The notes under the pieces are model-generated. The model was not told where the DNA came from and ran no database searches. It saw only the letters and a list, made by a program, of their open reading frames with translations. Positions 9,277-18,263 of a stretch of DNA of 64,000 nt are shown piece by piece (position 1 is the stretch's first letter; every line of letters begins with the position of its first letter). Made by a program: the position numbers and the translations under genes. Location: assembly GCA_035292505.1 (NCBI GenBank), contig DATDQA010000062.1, positions 1-64,000 on the forward strand. The letters are read 5' to 3'. The DNA is from DATDQA01 sp035292505. GTDB taxonomy: Bacteria; Bacteroidota; Bacteroidia; Chitinophagales; Saprospiraceae.

Positions 9277-9460
9277 ATTCTCAATTCTTGATTCTCAATT
9301 CCTGCTGGTGCCATAGGCATCCCTTTGGGCCAGGCATGGCTTGATTCTCAATTTACCCTTGTCCTGAAGAATTTGACAGAAGTCCGGGTATTCCCAGGTA
9401 ACGCATATTGAGCACTCTTCCTATCACAAGATCAGGTCAATGGGCTGATGATCATGATGT
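9277..9460. repeat. Intergenic word-repeat tract (GATTCTCAATT family)
   Basis: Three near-copies of GATTCTCAATT lie between 9277 and 9354. They flank an imperfect inverted repeat built from GGTGCCATAGGCATCC and GGGCCAGGCATGGC. A related word tract (GATTCTCGATTGTTG) sits after clpB near 61411. The rest up to the helicase promoter shows nothing recognisable. Confidence 0.65.
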
Positions 9461-9464
9461 ATTG

Positions 9465-9472
9465 TACTTTTG
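9465..9472 (+). promoter_or_regulatory. Bacteroidota -7 box (TACTTTTG) for DEAD-box helicase
   Basis: TACTTTTG matches TAnnTTTG exactly and is followed by CACCGCGC, an extension it shares with the box before the tRNA. No clear -33 TTTG is visible. It would give a 5' leader of about 105 nt, long for this window and in keeping with RNA-level control of helicase genes (inference). Confidence 0.45.
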
Positions 9473-9583
9473 CACCGCGCAGCCAAAAATTCCCTCTCAT
9501 CATTTTTGATTATTCGCGTCCATGCCCGCAAGAAGATTGCTGCGTATCCGAATCGGTGCACTGACACAAAAACATCTGTTTCC

Positions 9584-11299
9584 ATGCAGGATTTTGATAC
9601 CCTCGGCCTTTCACAAGGCCTTATCAACTCGGTAAAGATTATCGGATTTGAACGCCCGACTCCTATTCAACAAAAAGCCATTCCGATACTCCTGCAGGGA
9701 GATACCGATTTCGTAGGACTGGCACAAACAGGGACCGGCAAGACAGCGGCGTATGGCCTGCCTCTGCTCGAGCTTGTAGATGACAAAAGCAACATCACGC
9801 AGTCACTTGTCCTTGCTCCCACACGCGAACTGTGTCTCCAGATCACCAGCGACCTGGAGAATTTTGCGGAGAAATTCAAGAGACTGAATATCGTGGCCGT
9901 CTACGGCGGTTCCAGTATCAGTGAGCAGATTCGCAGAATAAAGAGAGGCGCGCAGATTATCGTGGCCACACCCGGAAGGCTCATCGATCTTATCGAACGT
10001 AAAGTGATTCAGTTGCAGACGATCAGCATTGTCGTCCTGGATGAAGCCGATGAAATGCTCAACATGGGTTTCAAAGAAGATATCGACACCATCCTCTCAC
10101 ATACTCCCTCCGACAAAGTCACGTGGTTGTTTTCTGCGACGATGCCGAAAGAAGTAAAGCGCATTTCCAGGAATTACATGGTGAATCCACACGAACTTAC
10201 GATCGGGGCAGAAAATGCCGTTGCTGCCAATATTGAACATCGCTATGTGCTCGTCTCAGAGAAGGACAAGTATCTCGCACTCAAGCGCATCCTTGACTAT
10301 AGTCCGGAGATTTTCGGGCTTGTGTTCTGCAGGACGCGCATCGACACACAGCGGATTGCAGAGATGCTGATCAAAGATGGATACAATGCCGATGCCTTGC
10401 ATGGCGATCTCACGCAACAACAGCGGGACCGGGTGATGAAATCGTTTCGCCAGCGCTCGATTCAGATTCTGGTTGCCACAGATGTCGCTGCTCGGGGGAT
10501 TGATGTAGAGGATATCACACACGTGATCCACATGAACATGCCGGATGAAATGGATTTCTACACACACCGCAGCGGTCGTACGGCACGGGCAGGGAAATCC
10601 GGTATCTCGGTGGCGATGGTGACGAAGCGAGAGTTGGGCAAGGTGCGGCAGATTGAACAAAAGATTAAATCGCCCTTTACGCGTATGGCGATCCCAACCG
10701 GTAAAGATGTCTGCCAGGTACAATTACTGAAACTGATGCACAAGGTGCAGGACGTCAAAATCAATGAAAAAGAGATCGCAGATTTTTTGCCGGCGATTTT
10801 TACCGAACTGGAAGGACTGAGTCGCGAAGAGATTATCAAGCGATTTGCATCCATTGAATTCAACCGCTTTCTTGATTACTATCGCGATGCCCCCGATCTC
10901 AATCAAACAGAAAAGCCTGCATATGGTGAAAGAAGTTTTAGTGAAAAAGGGGAGAGATATGCGATCGGAGATCGCTTCTTTATTAATATCGGGAAGATGG
11001 ACGGTGTGGAGAAAGGCGCCTTGTTGAACATCATCGATTCCCACACTGGTGTGAGAAAATCAAACATTGGTAAAATAGAATTGAAGGGCGCTTATTCATT
11101 CTTCGAGGTGGACAAATCAAAGACGAAGGACATTCAGAAAGGATTCAAGGACGTCGAATTCCATGGAAGAAAGGTACGCCTGGAGCTCACAGAAGGTAAA
11201 GTGCCTGAACGAGGAAGATCAGACAAAGGAAGATCAGGTAAACCATATAAACATAAAAGAGATGATCGCGGATATAAGGGAAAGAAAAAGAAGTGGTAG
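9584..11299 (+). CDS. DEAD-box ATP-dependent RNA helicase with DbpA-type RNA-binding domain
   Basis: About 571 residues from the ATG at 9584. All helicase motifs are present in order: Q motif (FERPTPIQQKAIP), Walker A (AQTGTGKTA), PTREL, TPGR, DEAD box (VLDEADEML), SAT, and the C-terminal HRSGRTAR arginine-finger motif. A DbpA/CsdA-like RNA-binding domain follows at about residues 455-535 (GDRFFINIGKMDGV, IGKIELKGAYSFFEV), then a strongly basic RGRSDKGRSGK tail. Such proteins unwind short duplexes during 50S assembly, RNA decay and cold adaptation. The ATG was preferred over an upstream frame to 9470 because the latter covers the promoter box. The gene is transcribed alone. Confidence 0.95.
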   Translation: MQDFDTLGLSQGLINSVKIIGFERPTPIQQKAIPILLQGDTDFVGLAQTGTGKTAAYGLPLLELVDDKSNITQSLVLAPTRELCLQITSDLENFAEKFKRLNIVAVYGGSSISEQIRRIKRGAQIIVATPGRLIDLIERKVIQLQTISIVVLDEADEMLNMGFKEDIDTILSHTPSDKVTWLFSATMPKEVKRISRNYMVNPHELTIGAENAVAANIEHRYVLVSEKDKYLALKRILDYSPEIFGLVFCRTRIDTQRIAEMLIKDGYNADALHGDLTQQQRDRVMKSFRQRSIQILVATDVAARGIDVEDITHVIHMNMPDEMDFYTHRSGRTARAGKSGISVAMVTKRELGKVRQIEQKIKSPFTRMAIPTGKDVCQVQLLKLMHKVQDVKINEKEIADFLPAIFTELEGLSREEIIKRFASIEFNRFLDYYRDAPDLNQTEKPAYGERSFSEKGERYAIGDRFFINIGKMDGVEKGALLNIIDSHTGVRKSNIGKIELKGAYSFFEVDKSKTKDIQKGFKDVEFHGRKVRLELTEGKVPERGRSDKGRSGKPYKHKRDDRGYKGKKKKW

Positions 11300-11300
11300 T

Positions 11301-11345
11301 GTTCAGTCCTCAGTCGACAGTCCCTCAGTCGGCAGTCTTCAGTCA
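11301..11345. repeat. GACTG-family word tract (reverse orientation)
   Basis: Directly after the helicase stop: degenerate tandem copies of CAGTC-containing units (CAGTCCTCAGTCGACAGTCC). This is the reverse complement of the words at 8897-8934 and 12228-12260. Confidence 0.7.
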
Positions 11346-11357
11346 AAAACACAAAAG

Positions 11358-11597
11358 CTATAATTCGGAATCGCCAACGATGATTTTCACATGTCGGCGC
11401 TTTTCTAGTTCTGCACCGGAAATCTTCTGAATGCCTTTTTCTTCAGAGTACACGATGATTGCCTGACCGTTCCGGATCTTATAATCGATCATGCGCTCAA
11501 TGGCCTGCTTGATGCCTTCGGCAATCTTATTTGTGAGTTCGGTTTGAAGTCTATTTTCCATTTCCTTCTGTAATTCTACCAAAAATTTCCAAATCAT
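11358..11597 (-). CDS. Small protein paired with zeta-toxin-like kinase (candidate antitoxin)
   Basis: A 79-residue protein whose ATG at 11597 lies inside the 3' end of the upstream kinase gene (47 bp overlap), so the two are translated from one message. The first half is helical and charged (LQKEMENRLQTELTNKIAEGIKQA). The second half holds short strands (QAIIVYSEEKGIQKI) and a basic KRRHVKI motif. I recognise no named domain, but small proteins of this shape commonly follow zeta-type kinases in Bacteroidota and cyanobacteria. An antitoxin or regulator role is inference from position only. Canonical epsilon antitoxins precede their toxin and look different. Confidence 0.6.
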   Translation of the reverse strand: MIWKFLVELQKEMENRLQTELTNKIAEGIKQAIERMIDYKIRNGQAIIVYSEEKGIQKISGAELEKRRHVKIIVGDSEL

Positions 11598-12132
11598 GCA
11601 CTTTTACCTCGTTGTGATTTGAGGATTCTGCGATTACCTTAAAACTTGAATCAGAATTATCAACAATCATCCATACATCCACCATACTTTTTGTAATCTT
11701 ATTGAAACTCTCAATTCCCCGGTGATATCTACGTACGATCGTTTCATCAGGTAATCCATGCCCTCCTTCTCTGACACGTTGAGCAACACGCTGTATTGCA
11801 ATCTCAGGAGAACGTAGCCAGAAAAAGACAAGAGTGATCCGATATCCATGTAGTCGAGCACTTTCAATAATCCGGATAGTTCCATACGATGACAATGTGG
11901 TTTCATATCCAAAATCTTCTTTCTCGCTGATCAAAGATTGGATTCTCTCAAGCATTACTTTTCCTGCCGTAATGGCAACTCCTTCCACATTAAAGGGTGA
12001 AATCCCTTTTGCAATTTCATCTGCGTTCACAAATTCCTTACAACCCAGAAGTTCAGGTAAGAGCACGAAAGAAGCAGTAGTCTTACCTGCTCCATTGCAT
12101 CCGGCAATTACATAAAGATTCGGTGCTGCCAT
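11551..12132 (-). CDS. Zeta-toxin-like P-loop kinase
   Basis: A 193-residue P-loop kinase of the zeta toxin/PezT-like family. Walker A is GCNGAGKTT at residues 11-19, the substrate-binding NADEIAKG motif is at about 34-41, and FGYETTLSS at about 74-82 matches the conserved strand-turn after the second helix. The lid region carries arginines (RVAQRVREGGHGLPDE). Zeta toxins phosphorylate UDP-N-acetylglucosamine and so block cell-wall synthesis; whether this branch does so is not known to me. No epsilon antitoxin gene is upstream; instead a 79-residue protein overlaps its 3' end. Word repeats fill the gap to lon. Confidence 0.8.
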   Translation of the reverse strand: MAAPNLYVIAGCNGAGKTTASFVLLPELLGCKEFVNADEIAKGISPFNVEGVAITAGKVMLERIQSLISEKEDFGYETTLSSYGTIRIIESARLHGYRITLVFFWLRSPEIAIQRVAQRVREGGHGLPDETIVRRYHRGIESFNKITKSMVDVWMIVDNSDSSFKVIAESSNHNEVKVHDLEIFGRITEGNGK

Positions 12133-12137
12133 ATAGG

Positions 12138-12262
12138 AAAGATGAATGATTAATGATGAATGATTGATGATTTCGAGAAATAAGGATTGTACCTACCGGT
12201 GGACTGCCCTTCGACAAGCTCAGGGACCATTGCGGACTGAGGACTGAAGACTGTGGACTACT
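12138..12262. repeat. Compound word-repeat tract between zeta-like gene and lon
   Basis: 12141-12172 consists of degenerate ATGAATGATTGATG words (family shared with 18185-18243 and 43728-43752). 12203-12228 holds CCCTTCGACAAGCTCAGGG, an imperfect palindrome that recurs inverted near 30766-30784. 12232-12260 holds GACTG words. Three families thus sit back to back in 125 bp. Confidence 0.7.
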
Positions 12263-12269
12263 TTCTTTC

Positions 12270-14684
12270 TCAAAACGACCACACACCCAATGCATAATCC
12301 AACACCTCATCCATCCTGTCGACATAGATGAAGTTCAGATCCTGAATATAATCGCTCTCGATCTCCTCAACATGCTTTTTATTCTCCTTGCACAACAGCA
12401 CTTCCTTCATGCCGGCGCGTTTTGCTGCAAGGATCTTCTCTTTGATCCCACCGACAGGAAGAACTTTCCCACGCAAGGTGATCTCACCTGTCATGGCGAG
12501 GAATGGCTTCACAGCTTTTTTCCTGAGTGCCGATGCAAGCGCAACGAGCATGGTAACGCCTGCGGACGGTCCATCCTTGGGTATTGCACCTTCTGGTACA
12601 TGTACGTGGATATCTGTTGTGCTGAATTGTTCTACCGGTATATTGAGCGACTCGGCATGGGCGCGGATAAAACTCAACGCTGTCGATGCCGACTCTTTCA
12701 TGACATCGCCGAGATTTCCGGTGAGCGTAAGTTTACCTTTTCCTTCACTGACACTGACTTCGATGAAGAGAATATCACCACCAACACGGGTCCATGCAAG
12801 ACCAATCGCAACACCAGGTTTCTGCGCTTCCAGGTATACTTCTTTTGAGAAGCGTACTGGACCCAATATCTCCTGTACAACCGGTATCGTCAATTTTGGA
12901 TTATACTTTTCCTCCATCGCAACTTTCTTCGCTACACTCCTCATGACCCCGGCAATTTGACGATCCAATGCCCGCACTCCCGATTCTCGCGTATAGCTTT
13001 CAATCATATCTGTGAGCACCCCATCGGTAAACTTCACGTCCTTTGGTTGGATTCCATGCTCTTTCCGCTGTTTAGGAATCAGGTGACGCTTTGCAATTTC
13101 TACCTTCTCCTCTGTCGAATAACCACTAATCTCGATGATCTCCATCCTGTCGAGCAATGCAGGCTGCACCGTACTCAAGGCGTTAGCAGTAGCAACGAAC
13201 AATACTTTGGACAAATCATACTCAAGCTCGAGATAGTTGTCATGAAACGTGGAATTCTGTTCCGGATCCAATACCTCAAGCAAGGCAGAAGATGGATCAC
13301 CGCGGAAATCCTTACCAACTTTATCAATCTCATCGAGAATGAAGACAGGATTTGATGAGCCCGATTTCTTGATGGACTGAACGATTCTGCCTGGCATTGC
13401 ACCAATGTATGTCCGACGGTGGCCGCGGATTTCAGATTCGTCATGCAGACCACCCAAAGACATGCGCACAAACTTGCGTTTCAGCGCAGTGGCTACTGAA
13501 CGACCGAGGGAAGTCTTACCCACACCTGGAGGACCCACAAGACACAGGATAGGTGCTTTCATGTCTCCTTTTAGTTTGAGCACCGCGAGATGTTCGAGGA
13601 TGCGCTCTTTGACATCTGTGAGACCATAGTGATCTTTGTCAAGTTGCTTCTTGACAGTCTGCAGATTGAAATTGTCTTTCGTGAAGGTATCCCATGGAAG
13701 GTCGAGGAGTAATTCCAGGTAGTTGAGGACTACAGAATATTCCGCCACCTGCGGATTCATGCGCTTTACCTTATTGATCTCTTTATCAAAAGTCTCTTTG
13801 ACCTGTTTACTCCATTGCTTCTTGCGCGATCGGTCCACGAGTTCTTTGATGTCTTCATCCTGCGGATTCTGGCCAAGCTCTTCCTGGATCGTCTTGAGCT
13901 GCTGGCTCAGAAAATAATCCCGTTGTTGCTTTTCTATATCGCCGCGGACTTTTGTCTCGATCTGATCTTTGAGTTCAAGCAATTGGAGTTCCCCATGCAT
14001 GAGCTCATGCACTTTGTTTGCGATATCTGTCAGAAGATCCATTTCGAGGATTTTCTGCTTCTGTGCGACCTCAGCACCAAGATTTGAGGCGATGAAACTC
14101 AGGAGGAAAGCATCCTGACGGATATTGCGTAACATCACAATGGCTTCATTCGGTATTTGGGGAGAGAGCCGGATGATCTTTTCAGCGAGGTCGCGAATAG
14201 ATGCGAGCATCGCATCGAATTCAAGTTGGTTTTCAGCCTTTCGGTATGACGCGATCTCGACCTTCGCCTGCATATAAGGAGACTCCGAACTCATTTCGAT
14301 AAGGCGAAAGCGTGTGCGTCCCTGCAAGATCGCCGTGATGGTGCCATCGGGCATTTTCAAAAGTTTCAGGATACGCGCGATGGTACCTGTTTTATACAAT
14401 TCTTCCGACGATGGACTTTCAGTTTTATCATTTTGCTGAGACAATACGGCAACATACTTGTCGCGTTCATGCGCTTTCTTCACCGCAAGCACGGATTTAT
14501 CACGGCCGATGGTGATTGGTATGACTATCCCGGGAAACAGGACTGTATTTTTTAATGGCAATACGGGTAGGACATCGGGAAAGGTTTCACTTGCCGAGGG
14601 TTCCTCATCATCAGTTACAGAGATCAGCGGCATGTATTCCGCCTCGTCAGTCATTTGAGAGAGAATCTGTAGGTCTTCAAACAT
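12270..14684 (-). CDS. lon: ATP-dependent protease Lon (La)
   Basis: About 804 residues from the ATG at 14684 (MFEDLQILSQM). The N-terminal substrate-binding domain starts at LPVLPLKNTVLFPG. The AAA+ module has Walker A GPPGVGKTS and Walker B VFILDEIDK. The C-terminal serine protease domain has the catalytic Ser in KDGPSAGVTML and the catalytic Lys in GGIKEKILAAKRAG. Lon degrades misfolded and regulatory proteins in the cytoplasm. An in-frame TTG/ATG region up to 14756 could add 24 residues, but Bacteroidota Lon proteins usually begin shortly before the acidic stretch seen here. It is a single gene, with word repeats downstream of its stop. Confidence 0.95.
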   Translation of the reverse strand: MFEDLQILSQMTDEAEYMPLISVTDDEEPSASETFPDVLPVLPLKNTVLFPGIVIPITIGRDKSVLAVKKAHERDKYVAVLSQQNDKTESPSSEELYKTGTIARILKLLKMPDGTITAILQGRTRFRLIEMSSESPYMQAKVEIASYRKAENQLEFDAMLASIRDLAEKIIRLSPQIPNEAIVMLRNIRQDAFLLSFIASNLGAEVAQKQKILEMDLLTDIANKVHELMHGELQLLELKDQIETKVRGDIEKQQRDYFLSQQLKTIQEELGQNPQDEDIKELVDRSRKKQWSKQVKETFDKEINKVKRMNPQVAEYSVVLNYLELLLDLPWDTFTKDNFNLQTVKKQLDKDHYGLTDVKERILEHLAVLKLKGDMKAPILCLVGPPGVGKTSLGRSVATALKRKFVRMSLGGLHDESEIRGHRRTYIGAMPGRIVQSIKKSGSSNPVFILDEIDKVGKDFRGDPSSALLEVLDPEQNSTFHDNYLELEYDLSKVLFVATANALSTVQPALLDRMEIIEISGYSTEEKVEIAKRHLIPKQRKEHGIQPKDVKFTDGVLTDMIESYTRESGVRALDRQIAGVMRSVAKKVAMEEKYNPKLTIPVVQEILGPVRFSKEVYLEAQKPGVAIGLAWTRVGGDILFIEVSVSEGKGKLTLTGNLGDVMKESASTALSFIRAHAESLNIPVEQFSTTDIHVHVPEGAIPKDGPSAGVTMLVALASALRKKAVKPFLAMTGEITLRGKVLPVGGIKEKILAAKRAGMKEVLLCKENKKHVEEIESDYIQDLNFIYVDRMDEVLDYALGVWSF

Positions 14685-14831
14685 GCGTTGCACCATGCAA
14701 AGAACAGGTTTTATTTGTGATCGTGCCAGAATGACATTATTCGTCATGCGCGGCACCTGTGGTTTATATATGCCAATTTCTATGCCATCACCCTGATGAT
14801 GGGGTAATTTGAGGGAAAAGGAGACAAAACG

Positions 14832-16751
14832 TCAGGAATACTCGCTCACACCTGCATCTTCGGCAACTTCCTCGACAGAAGTGAGCTCGTTCACAAGTTC
14901 GGCCGGAAGGTGGTCGAGGCTCACTTTCAGATTGTCAATGATGAATTCCTGGCGCTCGGGCGTATTCTTTCCCATGTAATATGTCAGGACTGAATCAATG
15001 TTGACATCATCTGCCATATGGACATTTTCAAGGCGCATATCCGGACCGATAAAGTCGACAAATTCTTCAGGAGAAATTTCACCAAGACCTTTGAAGCGCG
15101 TGATCTCCGCTTTCCCGCGCATAGATGCGACTGCAGCTTGCTTTTCTTTTTCAGAATAACAATACACTGTTTGTTTCTTATCACGTACGCGGAACAGCGG
15201 AGTCTGGAGAATATACAGATGCCCTTCGCGGACTAAATCAGGGAAGAACTGCAAAAAGAATGTGAGCAACAACAGACGAATGTGCATGCCATCCACATCC
15301 GCATCCGTTGCGATGACCACACGATTGTAACGCAAGTCATCCAGACCATCTTCAATATTGAGGGCATGCTGCAGCAAGTTCAATTCTTCATTCTGGTAGA
15401 CAACCTTTTTTGTCATACCATAGCAGTTCAAAGGTTTTCCGCGCAAACTGAATACGGCTTGCGTTTGTACATCGCGCACTTTTGTCAATGACCCACTTGC
15501 ACTGTCTCCCTCTGTGATAAAGATCGTACTCGTTTTTCTCAACTCAGGATCATGACCTGATTCGTTCAGATGTGCCCGGCAATCCCGCAGTTTTTTGTTG
15601 TGGAGGTTTGCACTCTTTGCCCGTTGGTTCGCCAGTTTTTTAATCCCGGCAATTTCTTTACGCTCGCGCTCGGATTGCTGGATGCGTTTCAGCAATGCTT
15701 TCGCGACCTCCGGATTCTTGTGGAGGAAATTATCCAGTTGCTGCGAGACAAAGTCAACGATAAATGAACGGACTGAAATGCCCTCCGGCGCCATATTCAG
15801 AGATCCGAGCTTAGTTTTGGTTTGTGATTCGAAGACAGGCTCTTCCACACGTACACTAATGGCTGCGATGATAGATGATCGGATATCCTTCGGATCAAAG
15901 TTTTTATTGTAAAACTCACGCGCTGTTTTGACAATTGCCTCTTTGAATGCCGCCTCATGTGTTCCTCCCTGTGTGGTATGCTGACCATTCACGAAAGAAT
16001 AATACTGCTCGCCATAGTGCAGCCCATGTGTGATCGCCACTTCGATATCTTCTCCAATGAGGTGGATGATCGGATATTGAAGTTGTTCGGCTGATGTCTT
16101 ACGTTCAAGAAGATCCCGCAATCCATTCTTTGACATAAATGTCTGTCCATTACAGTGAATGCGCAGACCGGCGTTCAGGTATGCATAATTCCACAACTGA
16201 CTTTCCAGGAACTCGAAGTGGAAACGAAACTTCTTGAATATCTGCGGATCGGGTCGAAACTGAACAAATGTGCCGTTCTCGTCATTGCTTTTGACAATTT
16301 TACTTTCAGACAACATTTCGCCACGTTCAAACTCAGCCATCTTTGACTTGCCTTCCCGGATGGCCTGTACCTTGAAATACTCTGAGAGGGCATTGACAGC
16401 TTTGGTCCCGACACCATTAAGGCCTACCGATTTTTTAAATGCCTTGGAATCATACTTGCCCCCTGTATTGATACGGGAGACGCAATCGACGACTTTACCC
16501 AGAGGAATCCCGCGTCCATAGTCACGTACTGTAACCGTACCATCCTTCTCCCGGATATCAATGTGTTTGCCATATCCCATGATGTATTCATCGATGCAAT
16601 TGTCTACAACTTCCTTGAGCAGGACATAGATACCATCGTCGGGGGCGGAGCCATCGCCAAGTTTACCGATATACATACCGGGACGCATGCGGATATGCTC
16701 GCGCCACTCCAGAGTAATGATGTTCTCCTCGGTATATTTTACTTCTGACAT
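14832..16751 (-). CDS. parE: DNA topoisomerase IV subunit B
   Basis: 639 residues with the type IIA topoisomerase ATPase subunit layout. The GHKL ATPase domain has RMRPGMYIG and the Mg-ligand Asn in KEVVDNCIDEY (about residue 50), then DYGRGIP. The transducer domain follows, then the TOPRIM domain with ITEGDSASGS (about residue 412) and DADVDGMHIRLL. The length and lack of a long insert fit ParE better than a proteobacterial GyrB. With ParC it decatenates sister chromosomes, but no parC is found in this window, so the partner is elsewhere or cut off from it. The ATG at 16751 follows a promoter-like box. Confidence 0.88.
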   Translation of the reverse strand: MSEVKYTEENIITLEWREHIRMRPGMYIGKLGDGSAPDDGIYVLLKEVVDNCIDEYIMGYGKHIDIREKDGTVTVRDYGRGIPLGKVVDCVSRINTGGKYDSKAFKKSVGLNGVGTKAVNALSEYFKVQAIREGKSKMAEFERGEMLSESKIVKSNDENGTFVQFRPDPQIFKKFRFHFEFLESQLWNYAYLNAGLRIHCNGQTFMSKNGLRDLLERKTSAEQLQYPIIHLIGEDIEVAITHGLHYGEQYYSFVNGQHTTQGGTHEAAFKEAIVKTAREFYNKNFDPKDIRSSIIAAISVRVEEPVFESQTKTKLGSLNMAPEGISVRSFIVDFVSQQLDNFLHKNPEVAKALLKRIQQSERERKEIAGIKKLANQRAKSANLHNKKLRDCRAHLNESGHDPELRKTSTIFITEGDSASGSLTKVRDVQTQAVFSLRGKPLNCYGMTKKVVYQNEELNLLQHALNIEDGLDDLRYNRVVIATDADVDGMHIRLLLLTFFLQFFPDLVREGHLYILQTPLFRVRDKKQTVYCYSEKEKQAAVASMRGKAEITRFKGLGEISPEEFVDFIGPDMRLENVHMADDVNIDSVLTYYMGKNTPERQEFIIDNLKVSLDHLPAELVNELTSVEEVAEDAGVSEYS

Positions 16752-16791
16752 AGGATATCTGCTAGATGATTTGTCGTTAATAACACGAGCG

Positions 16792-16822
16792 TAAAGATAG
16801 TTGTTTCATATGAGTAAAAAAC
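16792..16822 (-). promoter_or_regulatory. Promoter-like pair upstream of parE
   Basis: Read on the minus strand, TTTT (16822-16819) is followed after 19 nt by TATCTTTA (16799-16792), which fits TAnnTTTG at 7 of 8 positions with the preferred spacing. The start codon is about 40 nt downstream. Confidence 0.45.
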
Positions 16823-16922
16823 TTAATCTGTGTCGAAGGGCATTTCAGAATGCGCTATGACAAGAATGTGTAACCGGGCGCGACGCCTGGCAAAGTTTAT
16901 TGCGGGGGTTCGTGCTGACGAC

Positions 16923-17456
16923 TTAGTCTTTCTTCGCCCGATACTCCGGTCGCGCCTGTGTCGGGAAGGAAGCACTGCCGTAGTGTGAATAACCCTCGGT
17001 GGCCTTGATGGGCATTTGGAAATCTTTCACGAATGCTTTGAAGAACGCGAGGAGCTCTTCATATGGGATATTGCGTGAATTCGCTTTCGGATAGAATGCC
17101 AGGTGCTTGAATGAACCGTCTGCACCCCAAAAGATGTAGAGATATGTTTTGAGTCCATTGATATCAAAATCAATCGACTCAGCATATTCCTCCATTGCGA
17201 CAAGCATATCGGTCCATTTTTCATAGGCGATGTCCATGTCGTTGCCACAGACGCCTAATAATATACCGGGATTTTCCCTCGCCAATGACGCAAATGCCGT
17301 TTCGTACTCACCAATAAGAGCAACGGGTGGAACGACCGAAGTCTGATCGACGGACACAGTGGTCTGCGCCGTAGCCAGCAGAAAGATAAACGCGAGAATG
17401 GGGAGAAAAACGAAGCGCTTGTTCAAGGAGTGATATGATTTTTTTGTCCTTTTCAT
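16923..17456 (-). CDS. Secreted protein of unknown function
   Basis: A 177-residue protein with a clear signal peptide: basic MKRTKKSYHSLNKR, hydrophobic FVFLPILAFIFLLA, then TAQ. The mature part (about 145 residues) is acidic to neutral with a DIDFDINGLKTYLYIFW strand pair and ends in basic PEYRAKKD. It contains one cysteine (VCGND). I do not recognise the family. It is monocistronic, between parE and the divergent cvpA-like gene, with a 185 bp spacer that can hold both promoters. Confidence 0.65.
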   Translation of the reverse strand: MKRTKKSYHSLNKRFVFLPILAFIFLLATAQTTVSVDQTSVVPPVALIGEYETAFASLARENPGILLGVCGNDMDIAYEKWTDMLVAMEEYAESIDFDINGLKTYLYIFWGADGSFKHLAFYPKANSRNIPYEELLAFFKAFVKDFQMPIKATEGYSHYGSASFPTQARPEYRAKKD

Positions 17457-17593
17457 TCGTGTAAATACCTGTTCTGTCTAATTTATTACCCGATCCCCTC
17501 CTAAAAGGATTAACCTCGCAGGCCTATTTACCCCGAATACACTGCCCAAAATACCGAAATTCGATTAGAATCCGGAGGCAGTCAAGAATTTTG

Positions 17594-17624
17594 TTTGAAA
17601 TACGAGTAATCATTCATATATTTT
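17594..17624 (+). promoter_or_regulatory. Bacteroidota promoter for cvpA-like gene
   Basis: TTTG at 17594-17597, exactly 19 nt, then TATATTTT at 17617-17624 (7 of 8 to TAnnTTTG). This is the best full match to the Bacteroidota primary promoter in the window. The start codon at 17645 would be about 14 nt into the message. Confidence 0.6.
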
Positions 17625-17644
17625 CACCTCCAGATCACCGGACT

Positions 17645-18184
17645 ATGTACATTGACATTTTTCTCGCCGTCTTCATCCTCATCGGTATCATCCAGGGATT
17701 TCATCGTGGGGTGATCCGTACCCTGTTCGCTATCCTGGGCATACTGATCGGATTTCTGGCGGCCCTGAAGTTTGCTCCTTATGTCGTCACCTTTTTCGAG
17801 CGTGTTGTGAAACTCTCCCCATCGGTGGCGTTGATCCTTGGATTGGTGCTCACCTTTTTGGTATTGTTGTTAGGGATCCGATGGCTTGGGAGAAGTTTTG
17901 AGAATACTCTGAAGCTTGTGAAGTTGAACATCTTTAACAAGATTCTCGGCGCGATACTCTTTTCCATTCTTATGATCATCACATATAGTGCGATCATTTG
18001 GTTTGTGGGACGCATAAATTTGATCAGCGAAGCAGAAAAAGCTAAATCGAAGTCTTATCCCTTGTTACAGGAAATTCCTGCAAAGACCGGAGTTCTCATC
18101 GAAAAGATCAAACCCGTCTTCAAAGAGATTTGGGATAAAATGGATTCTGTCGTCAAACCGGAGAAGGAAGATGGTGATGAATGA
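17645..18184 (+). CDS. CvpA-family inner-membrane protein
   Basis: About 179 residues from the ATG at 17645. It has four predicted membrane helices: residues about 2-20 (IDIFLAVFILIGIIQGF), 25-45 (LFAILGILIGFLAALKF), 62-82 (ALILGLVLTFLVLLLGI) and 103-123. The start, GFHRGVIRTLFAILG, is typical of the CvpA (colicin V production) family. The C-terminal 45 residues are cytoplasmic, charged and end in acidic EKEDGDE. CvpA proteins are needed for colicin V secretion in E. coli and for envelope integrity and bile-salt resistance elsewhere; the mechanism is unclear. The gene is followed by word repeats and then the inositol-phosphatase-like gene, perhaps in one transcript. Confidence 0.85.
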   Translation: MYIDIFLAVFILIGIIQGFHRGVIRTLFAILGILIGFLAALKFAPYVVTFFERVVKLSPSVALILGLVLTFLVLLLGIRWLGRSFENTLKLVKLNIFNKILGAILFSILMIITYSAIIWFVGRINLISEAEKAKSKSYPLLQEIPAKTGVLIEKIKPVFKEIWDKMDSVVKPEKEDGDE

Positions 18185-18245
18185 TAGATGATGGTTGATA
18201 AACAGAATCACTCATCATTCATCATCCATCACCCATCATTTATGT
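18185..18245. repeat. CATC/GATG word tract
   Basis: GATGATGGTTGAT words are followed by repeated CATCATTCATCATCCATCA words, so the tract is also a large imperfect inverted repeat. It lies directly after the cvpA-like stop, in the same family as 12141-12172 and 43728-43752. Confidence 0.7.
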
Positions 18246-18263
18246 CTTGTCTACATTTACTGC

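Noticed and set aside
12388..12960. Open frames of 150-190 codons on the strand opposite lon
   Set aside because: They lie wholly inside the conserved Lon coding sequence and their translations show no recognisable protein features.
18195..18263. Longer N-terminus for the inositol-phosphatase-like enzyme
   Set aside because: The extra residues (ITHHSSSITHH) are coded by the CATC repeat tract.
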